DNA of 64,000 nt. Origin: Cohnella faecalis (GTDB taxonomy: Bacteria; Bacillota; Bacilli; Paenibacillales; Paenibacillaceae). The notes beneath the pieces were generated by a model. That model was not told where the DNA came from. It searched no databases and saw nothing but the letters and a program-made list of their open reading frames with translations. The stretch covers positions 62,001-126,000 of the forward strand of contig NZ_QXJM01000048.1 of assembly GCF_003570905.1 (NCBI RefSeq). The letters are read 5' to 3'. Of this stretch, positions 24,898 through 33,705 are shown piece by piece (positions within the stretch are counted from its first letter, which is position 1; each line of letters starts with the position of its first letter). The position numbers were made by a program, and so were the translations under genes.

Positions 24898-26324
24898 CTA
24901 CCTGACGAGCTTTCTATATAGTTGGTGATATTCCTTGGCGGAGGCTCCCCAGCCGTAATCCTTGCGGGACGCGTTGTTCAGGATCGCCTTCCAGGCGTCC
25001 GGGACATGGTAGAAATGGAGAGCGCGCCTGATTGTGTACATCATATCGTGGGCGTTGGCCGGGCCGAACGTAAATCCGGTGCCCGTCCCCGTAAATTCGT
25101 TGTACGGCTCGACGGTATCGCGCAATCCGCCCGTCTCCCGCACAATCGGTACGGTGCGATAGCGGAGCGCGATCAATTGACTGAGGCCGCAAGGCTCGAA
25201 TCTCGATGGCATTAAGTACATATCGGAAGCGGCATAAATCCGTCTGGCCAGCCCTTCGTTAAAGCCGAACCAGATAGCTATCTTGTCCGGGTATTTCCTT
25301 TGCGCATCTCTAAGCGACGCTTCGACGGCCGATTCCCCGGCTCCGAGAATGACGAGTTGAACGTCCTCCTTCATTAGCTCGGACATCGATTCGCCGATCA
25401 GATCGAACCCTTTTTGCCCGACGAGCCGGGATACGATTCCTATCACCGGAACATCCTCGTTCACCGGCAAACCGAGCTCCTGCTGCAAAGCCGTTTTGTT
25501 GCGCTTCTTCTTCGCAATGGAATTGCGGTACGGCGAAACCAGATGAGTATCGGTCATCGGATCGTACACTTCCGTGTCGATTCCGTTTACGATCCCGAGC
25601 AAGTCGCCCGCCCTTTGCTGCAGAACGCCGTCCAGCCTTTCTCCGTACGCCTTGGTCTGAATTTCTTGCGCGTAAGTCGGACTGACCGTCGTCAGCTTGT
25701 CCGCAAACCGAAGGCCCGCCTTCATACAACTGGCCGCTCCGAAAAATTCGAGACCGTCCTGCGAGAACAAATCGTCTCCGGCGGAGAGCAGATCCTGAAG
25801 CAGCTCCCGAGAAAACACACCCTGATACTGCAAGTTGTGAATCGTGAATACGGTGCGGATATCCCGGTAGCCGGGCCGATTCGAGTAACGGGTTTTGAGC
25901 AGAAAAGGAATGAGACCCGTCTGCCAATCGTGGCAATGAATAAGGTCAGGCAGCCAGTCCAGCTTGCTTATCGCTTCCAGGACGGCAAAGCAAAAAAAGA
26001 CATATCTCTCCGCTTCGTCTCCGTATCCGTACAAGTAGCCGCGATTAAAATAATATTCGTTGTCGACGAGCAGGAACGTAATCCCGTCGACGACGATACG
26101 ATGAAGCCCGCAATATTGGCTGCGCCAGCCGAGCTGCACCTGCATAACCGCGACCGACTCCGCATTCTCGGTATACCTCGCCGGAATTTCCCCGTATTTG
26201 GGGAGAATGACCGTGACGTCGTCCCCCGCTTCGCGAGCTCCTTCGGAAGGGCGCCGACGACGTCGGCGAGCCCTCCGGTCTTCACGAGCGGCATCGCTTC
26301 GGACGCAGCGAACAACACTTTCAA
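24898..26324 (-). pseudogene. glgA: Glycogen synthase GlgA (reading frame interrupted near the N-terminus)
   Basis: Transfers glucose from ADP-glucose to growing glycogen. The GT5 N-terminus MKVLFAASEAMPLVKTGGLA with the KTGG substrate motif is read from TTG 26324 to about 26226; the rest (SQYCGLHRIVVDG, FEPCGLSQLIALRYRTVPI with the C-terminal catalytic Glu) is in another frame. The break is at a run of five C on the plus strand (26223-26227); one more base restores AKRGDDVTVILPKYGE. The repaired protein is about 475 residues, the family's usual length, with no other damage. A sequencing error seems likelier than true loss. Confidence 0.85.
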
Positions 26325-26350
26325 TTCGATAACGCCCCCTTTCCGTAAAT

Positions 26351-27463
26351 TTAGATCACCTTGCGTTTGACCGCCATGAATGGCATGTCTTCCGCCCCCC
26401 GCAATTGCTGCAAAGGCCGGATTTCCACTTCTTTATCGAGAATGCAGTTTTCAAGCGAACCGTTTTCGCCGATCACGCCGTTCTGCATAACGATGCTGTT
26501 ACGAACAACCGCACCTTTGTGTACTTTTACCCCGCGGAACAAAATGCTGTTATGGACGGTTCCTTCGATTTCGCAGCCGTTGGCGATAAGGGAGTGCGTC
26601 ACATCCGACCCGCTGCGGTAGCGCGTAGGCGGTTCGTCCTTCACCTTCGTGAAGATCGGACCCGGACGGAAGAAGAGCTCGTTCCAAATATCCGGCTTCA
26701 GCAAATCCATCGTATGCCGGTAATAGGCGGCAATGTTGTTGACGACGCCCAGTACGCCTTCATGCATATAAGCGTGAATTTTCAGCTCGTTCAGCCGGGA
26801 TAGAATCGCGTGCCGGACGAAATGATCGCGTCCTTGCGCCAACGACGTCTCTACCAGATCGAGAAGCAGATCCTTCGAAAGCAAGTACATTTCCATCGAG
26901 ACGATGTCGCTGTTTAGCCGTCCGAAATGATCTTGCATTTCGACAATGCGGCCCGTTTCGTCTACGCGCGCTTTACGGGCCAGCCCCGGCGTCCCGCCCA
27001 AGCCGTCCTTGCAGACGACCGTAATATCCGCCCCGGTCAAACGATGCTGCAGCAGCACGGGACCGAAGTCGATGTTGCAAACCATATGGCTTCGCGAAAT
27101 GACGACATATTCAAGCGGACTCCGAGCGAAATAATCGCGGTTCCGATAGAAGTGATAAAGGTCCCCTTTGCCGAAATCGGTCTGGTCTTCCATGGAAGGC
27201 GGCAGAACGAACAAGCCGCTTCCTTTGCGATGCAAATCCCAGTTGCTGCCCGAACCGAGATGGTCCATGAGCGAGCGGAATTTCGTATGGGCGAACACCG
27301 CAACCTTCGGAATGCCGGAATTCACCATGGATGAGAGAACAAAATCGATCAGCCGGTAACGGCCGCCGAACGGAACGGTTGCGAGACAGCGATTGGCCGT
27401 CAAGCTCCCCATTTCGTCCGCTTCGTGTATCAAGTTGATTACGCCCATAATCGGCAGCGTCAT
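26351..27463 (-). CDS. glgD: Glucose-1-phosphate adenylyltransferase subunit GlgD
   Basis: 370 residues, the regulatory partner of GlgC in Firmicutes ADP-glucose pyrophosphorylase. The nucleotidyltransferase fold (residues about 1-250, with CLATVPFGGRYRLIDFVLSS) lacks the full GGxGxRL pyrophosphate loop of GlgC, as expected for GlgD, and a left-handed beta helix follows (EGTVHNSILFRGVKVHKGA). It overlaps the glgC stop by four bases and precedes glgA by 26 nt. Confidence 0.93.
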   Translation of the reverse strand: MTLPIMGVINLIHEADEMGSLTANRCLATVPFGGRYRLIDFVLSSMVNSGIPKVAVFAHTKFRSLMDHLGSGSNWDLHRKGSGLFVLPPSMEDQTDFGKGDLYHFYRNRDYFARSPLEYVVISRSHMVCNIDFGPVLLQHRLTGADITVVCKDGLGGTPGLARKARVDETGRIVEMQDHFGRLNSDIVSMEMYLLSKDLLLDLVETSLAQGRDHFVRHAILSRLNELKIHAYMHEGVLGVVNNIAAYYRHTMDLLKPDIWNELFFRPGPIFTKVKDEPPTRYRSGSDVTHSLIANGCEIEGTVHNSILFRGVKVHKGAVVRNSIVMQNGVIGENGSLENCILDKEVEIRPLQQLRGAEDMPFMAVKRKVI

Positions 27464-28626
27464 ACCGGCTCCACCTCCTGTAGTTCAGCCTCGTTCGAAA
27501 TCGTCTCGCCGCTTCCGACGACTGCGATTTCATCGGAATCGATGCTTCCGACCTGACAGCCTTCACCGACGACGGCGTTCTCGCCGACGATGGCCCGGAT
27601 GATGCGGGCGCCCTTGCCGATTACCGCCCCGGGCATCAGCACCGAGTCCTCGACGAAGCTGCCTTCACCGATCCGAACCCCTTGGAACAATACGGATCGA
27701 TTCACGTCCCCTTCGACGAAGCAGCCTTCGTTGACTAGCGAGCTGCGAACCTTCGCTTGCGGCGATACATACTGAGCGGGTCTATTCGGACCGGCCGCGT
27801 AAATACGCCAAGCGCGATCGTTCAATTGCAGCGCGGGTTCGTCTTCCAGCAGATCCATGTTTGCTTCCCATAAGCTTTCAATCGTTCCGACATCCTTCCA
27901 ATAGCCGTCGAAGCGGTGCGAGTACAATTTCTTGCCTTCGGCGAGAAGAGTCGGAATGATGTCTTTGCCGAAATCGTTTGTTGAGCCGCGCTCGGCTTCA
28001 TCGCGCAAGAGAGCGTCGCGGAGGACAGGCCACGAGAACATGTAGACGCCCATCGAAGCGAGATTGCTGTTCGGCTTTTTGGGCTTTTCCGCGAATTCGA
28101 CGATTCTGTCTTCCTCGTCCACGCTCAATATGCCGAACCGGCTCGCATCCGCCCACGGCACGGAAATAACCGCGATCGTCGCGTCCGCCTCCGTCTTCTT
28201 GTGCGCGTCGAGAAGCTTGTCGTAATCCATTTTATAAATGTGATCGCCGGAAATAATGAGAACGTATTCCGGTTCGTAACGTTCGATAAATCCGATATTC
28301 TGATAAATGGCGTTCGCCGTCCCTTTGTACCAGACGCCGCCTTTTTGGCGGACGTATGGGGGAAGCACGTGCATGCCGCCTTCCCGACGGTCGAGACCCC
28401 ATGCGCTTCCGATGCCGAGGTATTGATTCAGCACTAGAGGTTGGTATTGCGTAAGCACGCCGACGGTTTCGATGCCGGAATGCACGCAGTTGCTGAGAGT
28501 GAAATCGATAATCCGATATTTCCCGCCGAAATGCACGGCCGGTTTAGCCAAATCTTTAGTTAGAACGCCTAGTCTGCGGCCTTCTCCGCCTGCGAGAAGC
28601 ATGGCAATGCACTCATTACGGCGCAT
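27460..28626 (-). CDS. glgC: Glucose-1-phosphate adenylyltransferase GlgC
   Basis: Makes ADP-glucose from ATP and glucose-1-phosphate. The 388-residue protein has the catalytic loop MLLAGGEGRRLGVLT, KPAVHFGGKYRIIDF, the GDHIYKMDY metal-binding segment and a C-terminal beta-helix of hexapeptide repeats. ATG 28626 is preceded by GAAGGAG at 8 nt; the GTG three codons upstream overlaps that site. It sits between glgB and glgD. Confidence 0.95.
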   Translation of the reverse strand: MRRNECIAMLLAGGEGRRLGVLTKDLAKPAVHFGGKYRIIDFTLSNCVHSGIETVGVLTQYQPLVLNQYLGIGSAWGLDRREGGMHVLPPYVRQKGGVWYKGTANAIYQNIGFIERYEPEYVLIISGDHIYKMDYDKLLDAHKKTEADATIAVISVPWADASRFGILSVDEEDRIVEFAEKPKKPNSNLASMGVYMFSWPVLRDALLRDEAERGSTNDFGKDIIPTLLAEGKKLYSHRFDGYWKDVGTIESLWEANMDLLEDEPALQLNDRAWRIYAAGPNRPAQYVSPQAKVRSSLVNEGCFVEGDVNRSVLFQGVRIGEGSFVEDSVLMPGAVIGKGARIIRAIVGENAVVGEGCQVGSIDSDEIAVVGSGETISNEAELQEVEPV

Positions 28627-28639
28627 GGACTTCACTCCT

Positions 28640-30538
28640 TCATCCTATTTTCTCCCATAGACCGAACGACAGTGCGGGCACGGGAACATCGATGCTGCAC
28701 GGTTGGCCGTGCATGGGAACCGATTCGGCACTCACCTCCTTTGGGATGGAAATGCCGGAGCCGCCGTAATCGGCTTCGTCGCTGTTCAAAAGATGGCGAT
28801 AACGGCCCGGTGACGGCACGCCGATCCGGTACCTGGGGTAAGATTGATTCGAAAAATTGCAGACCGACAACGCGAAGGACTGTTCTTTTTTTCCGATTCG
28901 CAGAAACGACAAGATGCACTGCGCCGCGTTATTGACATCGATCCACTGAAATCCCTCCGGGTTATGATCCAGCTCCCACAGGGAAGGAGTATCGAGGTAA
29001 ACGCGATTCAGATGGCGGACATAGCGGTGCATGCTGTCATGAAGCGGGTATTGGAGCAGCTCCCAGTCGAGACCGGCGAAATCCTTCCATTCGTCGTACT
29101 GACCGAATTCGCCGCCCATGAACAGCAGCTTTTTGCCCGGATGCGTCATCCAATAACCGTAGAACAAACGAAGATTAGCGAACTTCTCCTCGTAGGAGCC
29201 AGGCATCTTGTGAAGCATCGAGCGCTTGCCGTGCACGACTTCGTCGTGAGACAAGGGCAGAACGTAATTTTCGGAAAAGGCATACATAAGCGAAAACGTG
29301 ATGAGAGAGTGGTGAGACGAACGCTGGTCGGGGTGTGTTTCCATGTAGCGTAGCATGTCGTTCATCCAGCCCATATTCCATTTATAATTGAATCCAAGGC
29401 CCCCTAGATAAGTAGGGGACGTAACAGCCGGATACGATGATGAATCCTCCGCTATCATTAAGGCTTCTGGAAAATGGCGAAAAACGGTCTCGTTCAGCTT
29501 GCGTAGAAAATCGAGTGCTTCGAGGTGTTCGGAAGTACCGTATTTATTATTCGTCTTGAGCTCATCCGGCTTGTCGAAATGCAAATCGATCATGCTGGCG
29601 ATCGCATCGACCCTCAAGCCGTCAAAATGGTAAATATCCAGCCAGAAGACCGCATCGGATATGAGAAAACTTTGCACTTCGGGCTTGCCGAAGTCGAAGG
29701 CGAGCGTTCCCCAGAGCGGCTTTTCCGCGCGTCTGTAATCCTCGTCCTCGTAAAGCGCCGTGCCGTCGAACAGCCTAAGCCCGTGATCGTCTTTGCAAAA
29801 ATGACCCGGTACCCAGTCCAGCAGTACGCCGATGCCTCCTTGATGGCACTTGTCAATGAGTACCTTCAAGCCATCGGGAGGCCCGTAACGGCTTGTAGCG
29901 GAATAATAGCCCGTTGTCTGATACCCCCATGAGCGATCCAGCGGATGCTCCATAATGGGCAGCAATTCGATGTGAGTGTATCCCATCGTCTGCGCATACT
30001 CCACGAGTTCGATCGACAGCTGTTCGTACGTGCGGAAATGCTCGGGAGCGTCCATCCTCCACGAAGCGAGATGAACTTCATAGATGAGCATCGGACCGTC
30101 GTACGGCGGATTTCGCTTCTTCCGCTCCATCCAGTCGCGGTCATGCCATTCGTAGCCGTCGATCCGGTTGACGATTGACGCCGTATTCGGCCTCAGCTCG
30201 CTTTGAAGAGCGAAGGGATCGGCCTTCAAGCGGTTGGCGCCCGACGAATCGACGATTGCGTATTTGTACCGACTCCCAACGTCCGCTTCGGCGATGAACC
30301 CGGTCCATACGCCTGTCGTCCCGAATCGGACCAGCGAATGACCGACCTCGCTCCAACCGTTAAAATCGCCTGTAACACCTACGCTTTGAGCGTGCGGCGC
30401 CCACACGGCGAACCGGACTCCCTTCTGCCCGTCGAGTTCGATCGGATGAGCGCCCAACGTGCGGTAAGCTTGGAATAGCTGGCCCACGTTGAACAAATAA
30501 AGTTCGTCCTTGGATAAGAGTGCATCCTGCGACTGCAC
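28640..30538 (-). CDS. glgB: 1,4-alpha-glucan branching enzyme GlgB
   Basis: A 632-residue GH13 enzyme that adds alpha-1,6 branches to glycogen. A carbohydrate-binding module (about 25-110, GVRFAVWAPHAQSVGVTGDF) precedes the barrel with the nucleophile Asp in GLRVDAIASMI, the acid Glu in LMIAEDSSSYP and LPLSHDEVVHGKRSM. It starts at GTG 30538 with GGAGGTG upstream. It is the first gene of the operon glgB-glgC-glgD-glgA-GH15. Confidence 0.95.
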   Translation of the reverse strand: MQSQDALLSKDELYLFNVGQLFQAYRTLGAHPIELDGQKGVRFAVWAPHAQSVGVTGDFNGWSEVGHSLVRFGTTGVWTGFIAEADVGSRYKYAIVDSSGANRLKADPFALQSELRPNTASIVNRIDGYEWHDRDWMERKKRNPPYDGPMLIYEVHLASWRMDAPEHFRTYEQLSIELVEYAQTMGYTHIELLPIMEHPLDRSWGYQTTGYYSATSRYGPPDGLKVLIDKCHQGGIGVLLDWVPGHFCKDDHGLRLFDGTALYEDEDYRRAEKPLWGTLAFDFGKPEVQSFLISDAVFWLDIYHFDGLRVDAIASMIDLHFDKPDELKTNNKYGTSEHLEALDFLRKLNETVFRHFPEALMIAEDSSSYPAVTSPTYLGGLGFNYKWNMGWMNDMLRYMETHPDQRSSHHSLITFSLMYAFSENYVLPLSHDEVVHGKRSMLHKMPGSYEEKFANLRLFYGYWMTHPGKKLLFMGGEFGQYDEWKDFAGLDWELLQYPLHDSMHRYVRHLNRVYLDTPSLWELDHNPEGFQWIDVNNAAQCILSFLRIGKKEQSFALSVCNFSNQSYPRYRIGVPSPGRYRHLLNSDEADYGGSGISIPKEVSAESVPMHGQPCSIDVPVPALSFGLWEKIG

Positions 30539-30548
30539 GTGGCTTCAC

Positions 30549-31089
30549 CTCCGTCTCAAGAAGAATAGGAGCATGATGGGGACAAGCCGTTAATATTGCG
30601 TTAATTATTTGTGAATAATCCTAACAAATAACACGAAACTTACACTCATTATAGCGAAATTATTGAAAAAATTCACCCCATTTTCAGAAAACTCAGCAAA
30701 AAATTTGTCGCCCCCATTAACTAACAAAACCCGTAGCTCCCAGCCTCATTCCGGCCGAGATACATCCTTCATTCTACCTCCTTTTACTTATGAGAATATT
30801 GTCGAAAAAAAGAGCACCCGGGCTGCTGACAGCCGGCGCTCCGTCTTCTATTAGATGATACATGGTATTAGCGATGCTGCAAGCCGTTTGGTTCCAACGC
30901 AGCTTGTTTCGGAATTCGACAGGCATACCACGAGCAAGTGAGAACCGCGCACTAGCTCATTGCCCCTGTAACCCCAAGCCGTATGTCTTCACCACAAACA
31001 CATCCCATTATCCCATTCGATCAGAAAAAGCTGTATTTTTTAAATCCGAAACAAAATCCAAAACAGCTGCAATTCATCCAAAAAAAATC
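30549..31089. other. Gene-free interval upstream of glgB and the IS1595-like gene
   Basis: About 540 nt without a convincing gene. It includes the glgB upstream region, a GC-rich imperfect hairpin (GAGCACCC to GGCGCTC, 30813-30842), a solo family C arm (31003-31031) and an AGCTGT/ACAGCT inverted pair near 31030-31070. Confidence 0.4.
31003..31031 (-). repeat. Family C repeat, solo arm
   Basis: TCCCATTATCCC then TTCGATCAGAAAAAGC is the reverse complement of the right arm of the element at 35809-35931, with two differences. Confidence 0.55.
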
Positions 31090-31118
31090 TTGAAAATAGA
31101 ACATACGTTCGATATAAT
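31090..31118 (+). promoter_or_regulatory. SigA promoter with embedded LexA (SOS) box
   Basis: TTGAAA (31090-31095), 17 bp and TATAAT (31113-31118). The spacer contains GAACATACGTTC (31099-31110), a perfect GAAC-N4-GTTC core, and AGAACATACGTTCG matches the Bacillus LexA consensus CGAACRNRYGTTCG at all but the first base. Bound LexA would block polymerase. Confidence 0.75.
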
Positions 31119-31158
31119 TAAAACAGAAATTATGAACGTTTAGTCGGGAGGATCGCCG

Positions 31159-31749
31159 ATGATGACGGAATTACCCGCTTTCGAGTCTTTTTGTCACCAG
31201 TACAGCTCCGAACAAGCTTGCGCCGAAGCGTTGTTTCATGCCCGATGGCCGGACGGCTTTCGGTGCCCGACTTGCCGTCACTCTCACTACTATTTGACCC
31301 GCACACGCAGGATGCCTCTCTACGAGTGCCGCTCTTGTCGCGTGCAGACATCCGTTATCGCCGGTACGATTATGGAAGGCAGCTCGACTCCTTTAACCCG
31401 TTGGTTTCAGGCTCTTTTTCTCATTGCCAGCCCTTCCGGCATCAGCTCGTCCAAATTATCGAAAATCATTCAAGTTACCTATAAAACCGCCTGGCTAATC
31501 GCAAGAAAAATCCGTCATGTCATGCAAAGGGCCGATCAGTACGATCCTTTGTCCGGTCTTGTGAGAGTCAATCATATGAAATACGGCTACAGCTATTACC
31601 AGGATGCCCAGCAGCCTCTTCTAATAGGCGGCGCTTTCACGGCATCGGCGCAAAACATACCTTCCACCGATTTAATAGGATCGATGAGCAGTACCAAAAC
31701 AGAAGAATCACGGCCTCAACTAAATAATCGCATACCTACTCAGGCTTGA
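31159..31749 (+). CDS. IS1595-type transposase-like protein, catalytically degenerate
   Basis: 196 residues. The N-terminus is the IS1595 zinc-ribbon domain (FRCPTCRHSHYY then YECRSCRVQTSV), followed by the usual helical region (LTRWFQALFLIASPSGISSS, KLSKIIQVTYKTAWLIARKI). Active relatives then have a VEVDE-type motif holding the first catalytic Asp; here it reads LVRVNHMKYGYSY, so that Asp is absent, and the protein ends soon after, about 100 residues short. No terminal inverted repeats were found. With its LexA-box promoter and GGGAGG site it looks like a domesticated or decaying protein. Confidence 0.7.
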   Translation: MMTELPAFESFCHQYSSEQACAEALFHARWPDGFRCPTCRHSHYYLTRTRRMPLYECRSCRVQTSVIAGTIMEGSSTPLTRWFQALFLIASPSGISSSKLSKIIQVTYKTAWLIARKIRHVMQRADQYDPLSGLVRVNHMKYGYSYYQDAQQPLLIGGAFTASAQNIPSTDLIGSMSSTKTEESRPQLNNRIPTQA

Positions 31750-31767
31750 GCCGCGGAGACTCAACGC

Positions 31768-31806
31768 AAAAAGCTCCGCGACCGTTCGTTCGGATCGCGG
31801 AGTTGT
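31768..31806. terminator. Bidirectional terminator after the IS1595-like gene
   Basis: CTCCGCGA pairs with TCGCGGAG around a CCGTTCGTTCGG loop, between convergent genes. Confidence 0.75.
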
Positions 31807-31832
31807 TATCGCAGGCTTATCGTAATTATCGG

Positions 31833-32075
31833 TCAAAAAGTCGGCATGTTATCCAAGTTATTATCCTCCCGGCCATCGGGATCCGATCTCAGATGCTCGT
31901 CTCCGTCTCTGCCGCGAAACACGTTCAATCCGGCGATCTGCTCGGCTTTGACCATTTGCTGGGCTGTTTTGTAGTCCACCGCGCGGCCGGAAGACAGCTT
32001 CAGCTCGACGATATCTCCGTCACCGTTTTTACGTACGGCGACGACCTGCTCCTTGCCGCTCGAGTTCAATTCCAT
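31833..32075 (-). CDS. DUF3892 domain protein
   Basis: 80 residues: VVAVRKNGDGDIVELKLSSG, then VDYKTAQQMVKAEQIAGLNV, FRGRDGDEHLRSDPDG and a DNNLDNMPTF tail. This is the DUF3892 pattern of small Firmicutes proteins; function unknown. GAGG lies directly before the ATG. It stands alone between the IS1595-like gene and the pseudouridine synthase. Confidence 0.85.
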   Translation of the reverse strand: MELNSSGKEQVVAVRKNGDGDIVELKLSSGRAVDYKTAQQMVKAEQIAGLNVFRGRDGDEHLRSDPDGREDNNLDNMPTF

Positions 32076-32147
32076 CCTCGCACCCCCTCTCTACACCTAG
32101 GATGGTTAAAAGAGGGACTTCCTATGCAAGGGAACGGGATGGCGGCT

Positions 32148-33092
32148 TTACGGAAGCGACACTCCCAGCTTGTCCATCATATCGCGGAAAAGCTGAGGGA
32201 GCGGCGCCTTAAACTCCTTGCCGTCAGGCAACGTTATCCTCCATGCATGCAGCAGTTGATGATTGACGCCGGCAAAAGGCTTTCCTCCATATTTGACATC
32301 CCCGAGCAGAGAGTGGCCGATGCTCTGAAAATGGGTGCGGATTTGATGAGTTCGGCCGCTAATAAGCTCGACCTCGACCAACGTGTAGCCTCCTCCGCTC
32401 GCTAGTGCCCGGTACCTCGTCGTTGCTTCCTTTTCCTGTCCCGACGCCTTCTCGCCAGACTTCTCTCCGACGACTAGAGTTCGATTGCTTCCCTCTTCGC
32501 GAACGAGTGCACCAGCTATTTCTCCTTCGCCGGAAAGCCGCCCTTGAACGAGCGTTACGTAAAACTTCTCCATTTCTCTTTTTTGAATCGATTGGTTCAA
32601 TCGATGAAGCGATCCGGCGGTCTTGCCGACCAACACAAGCCCGCTCGTGTTTCGGTCAAGCCTGTTCGCAGAAGCGGGCATGAAGAGTCCGCTGTCCAGA
32701 AGTCCTTTGCGGTATAAATAAGCATGTACCCGGTTAATGAGAGTGTCCTTCTGATCGGTTTGATCCGGATGGGTGAGCATGCCGGCCGGCTTATTCACGA
32801 CGAGCAATTCGTCGTCTTCGTATACGACATCGATATTCGCGTTTACGCCGATATACTTCGTCTTTTTTTGGCCGACGCTCGCTTCTTCATACTTCGCTTC
32901 TTCCATGTAGATCGACAGCTCGTCCCCGGCTGCGAGCTCGTAGTTTTGATTTTTCCGTTTTCCGTTCACTTTTACTTTCCCTTGATCGATCATTTTATAA
33001 ATTTGTCCCAACGGCAGATTGGGCATTAACCCTCGCAGCAATCTATGAAGCTTCTTGCCGCTCTCCGAAGCGGTAATTTTACGATTCATCAT
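32148..33092 (-). CDS. RluA-family pseudouridine synthase
   Basis: 314 residues. An N-terminal S4 RNA-binding domain (about 10-70, KLHRLLRGLMPNLPLGQIYK) is followed by the catalytic domain with the invariant Asp in ANRLDRNTSGLVLVGK, and LISGRTHQIRTHFQSIGHSL. It isomerises uridine in rRNA or tRNA; which site is not clear from sequence. I prefer ATG 33092, with GGGAG about 11 nt upstream; the frame is open to a TTG at 33143. Confidence 0.88.
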   Translation of the reverse strand: MMNRKITASESGKKLHRLLRGLMPNLPLGQIYKMIDQGKVKVNGKRKNQNYELAAGDELSIYMEEAKYEEASVGQKKTKYIGVNANIDVVYEDDELLVVNKPAGMLTHPDQTDQKDTLINRVHAYLYRKGLLDSGLFMPASANRLDRNTSGLVLVGKTAGSLHRLNQSIQKREMEKFYVTLVQGRLSGEGEIAGALVREEGSNRTLVVGEKSGEKASGQEKEATTRYRALASGGGYTLVEVELISGRTHQIRTHFQSIGHSLLGDVKYGGKPFAGVNHQLLHAWRITLPDGKEFKAPLPQLFRDMMDKLGVSLP

Positions 33093-33182
33093 TCGCTTAA
33101 GCACTCCCTGTTTTTCTATCGGAATAATCTTTCTCAACCGCAAACCTAAGCATCCAACCCATCGCTCGTTCGTGCCGGCGCC

Positions 33183-33509
33183 TCAGATGATATTTCCATC
33201 GGAAGAACCCGGGCTTGGCAACTGAATTTCGACGGCACTTTCCTTCAGCATGCACATCTTGTGAGTGCCGCCTTCCTTGCGAACCATTTTCGTCTCGATC
33301 AATTCCGCAGCCTCGAGCTTGCGAATATGCATTGTTAAAATCGCCGCACTTAAGTTCAAGCGCTGGGCCAGCACCTTCACATTCATCGGCTTCTCCGCCA
33401 GCAATTCCAGCACGCTCAAGCGTACCCCGCTGGCAAGCGCTTCGTATAACGGCAGCCATTTGCGATCGGTATTCGCTCTAATCACGGGCGACTCCGCCTT
33501 CCAATGCAT
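33183..33509 (-). CDS. ArsR-type winged-helix transcriptional regulator
   Basis: 108 residues with the ArsR/HTH_5 fold: YEALASGVRLSVLELLAEKP then MNVKVLAQRLNLSAAILTMH and IRKLEAAELIETKM. No metal-ligand Cys motif (ELCVCDL type) is present. An inverted repeat with perfect 10-bp arms lies directly upstream (33521-33557), suggesting self-regulation. The ribosome site before the ATG is poor. In some Paenibacilli similar proteins control divergent sugar genes; here no partner is obvious. Confidence 0.75.
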   Translation of the reverse strand: MHWKAESPVIRANTDRKWLPLYEALASGVRLSVLELLAEKPMNVKVLAQRLNLSAAILTMHIRKLEAAELIETKMVRKEGGTHKMCMLKESAVEIQLPSPGSSDGNII

Positions 33510-33520
33510 TATCCATTTCT

Positions 33521-33557
33521 TTTGATTAATATAAATGTAAATCCTAAATTAATCAAA
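33521..33557. promoter_or_regulatory. Inverted-repeat operator upstream of the ArsR-type gene
   Basis: TTTGATTAAT and ATTAATCAAA are perfect 10-bp arms separated by 17 bp, 12 nt before the start of the regulator gene. Confidence 0.6.
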
Positions 33558-33651
33558 CCTATTGCAGATGGAAGATGCGATCAACGGATGGTCGGTTTTT
33601 GTAAGAAGTCCTAATTTTTTTTAGAATTGCCTCTTCCCAATAAGGTGAAAT

Positions 33652-33674
33652 GTGATATAATGAAAGCGCTACCA
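33652..33674 (+). promoter_or_regulatory. Extended -10 promoter overlapped by a cre site
   Basis: TGATATAAT (33653-33661) is an extended -10 element. TGAAAGCGCTACCA (33661-33674) fits the CcpA cre consensus TGWAARCGYTWNCW at every position and covers the expected transcription start. This placement predicts glucose repression. Confidence 0.65.
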
Positions 33675-33705
33675 AGCACATCACTCTAAAGGGGGACGTT
33701 TTGGA

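Noticed and set aside
31159..31749. A complete IS1595 insertion sequence
   Set aside because: No terminal inverted repeats or target duplication could be found, the first catalytic Asp is missing and the protein is about 100 residues short.
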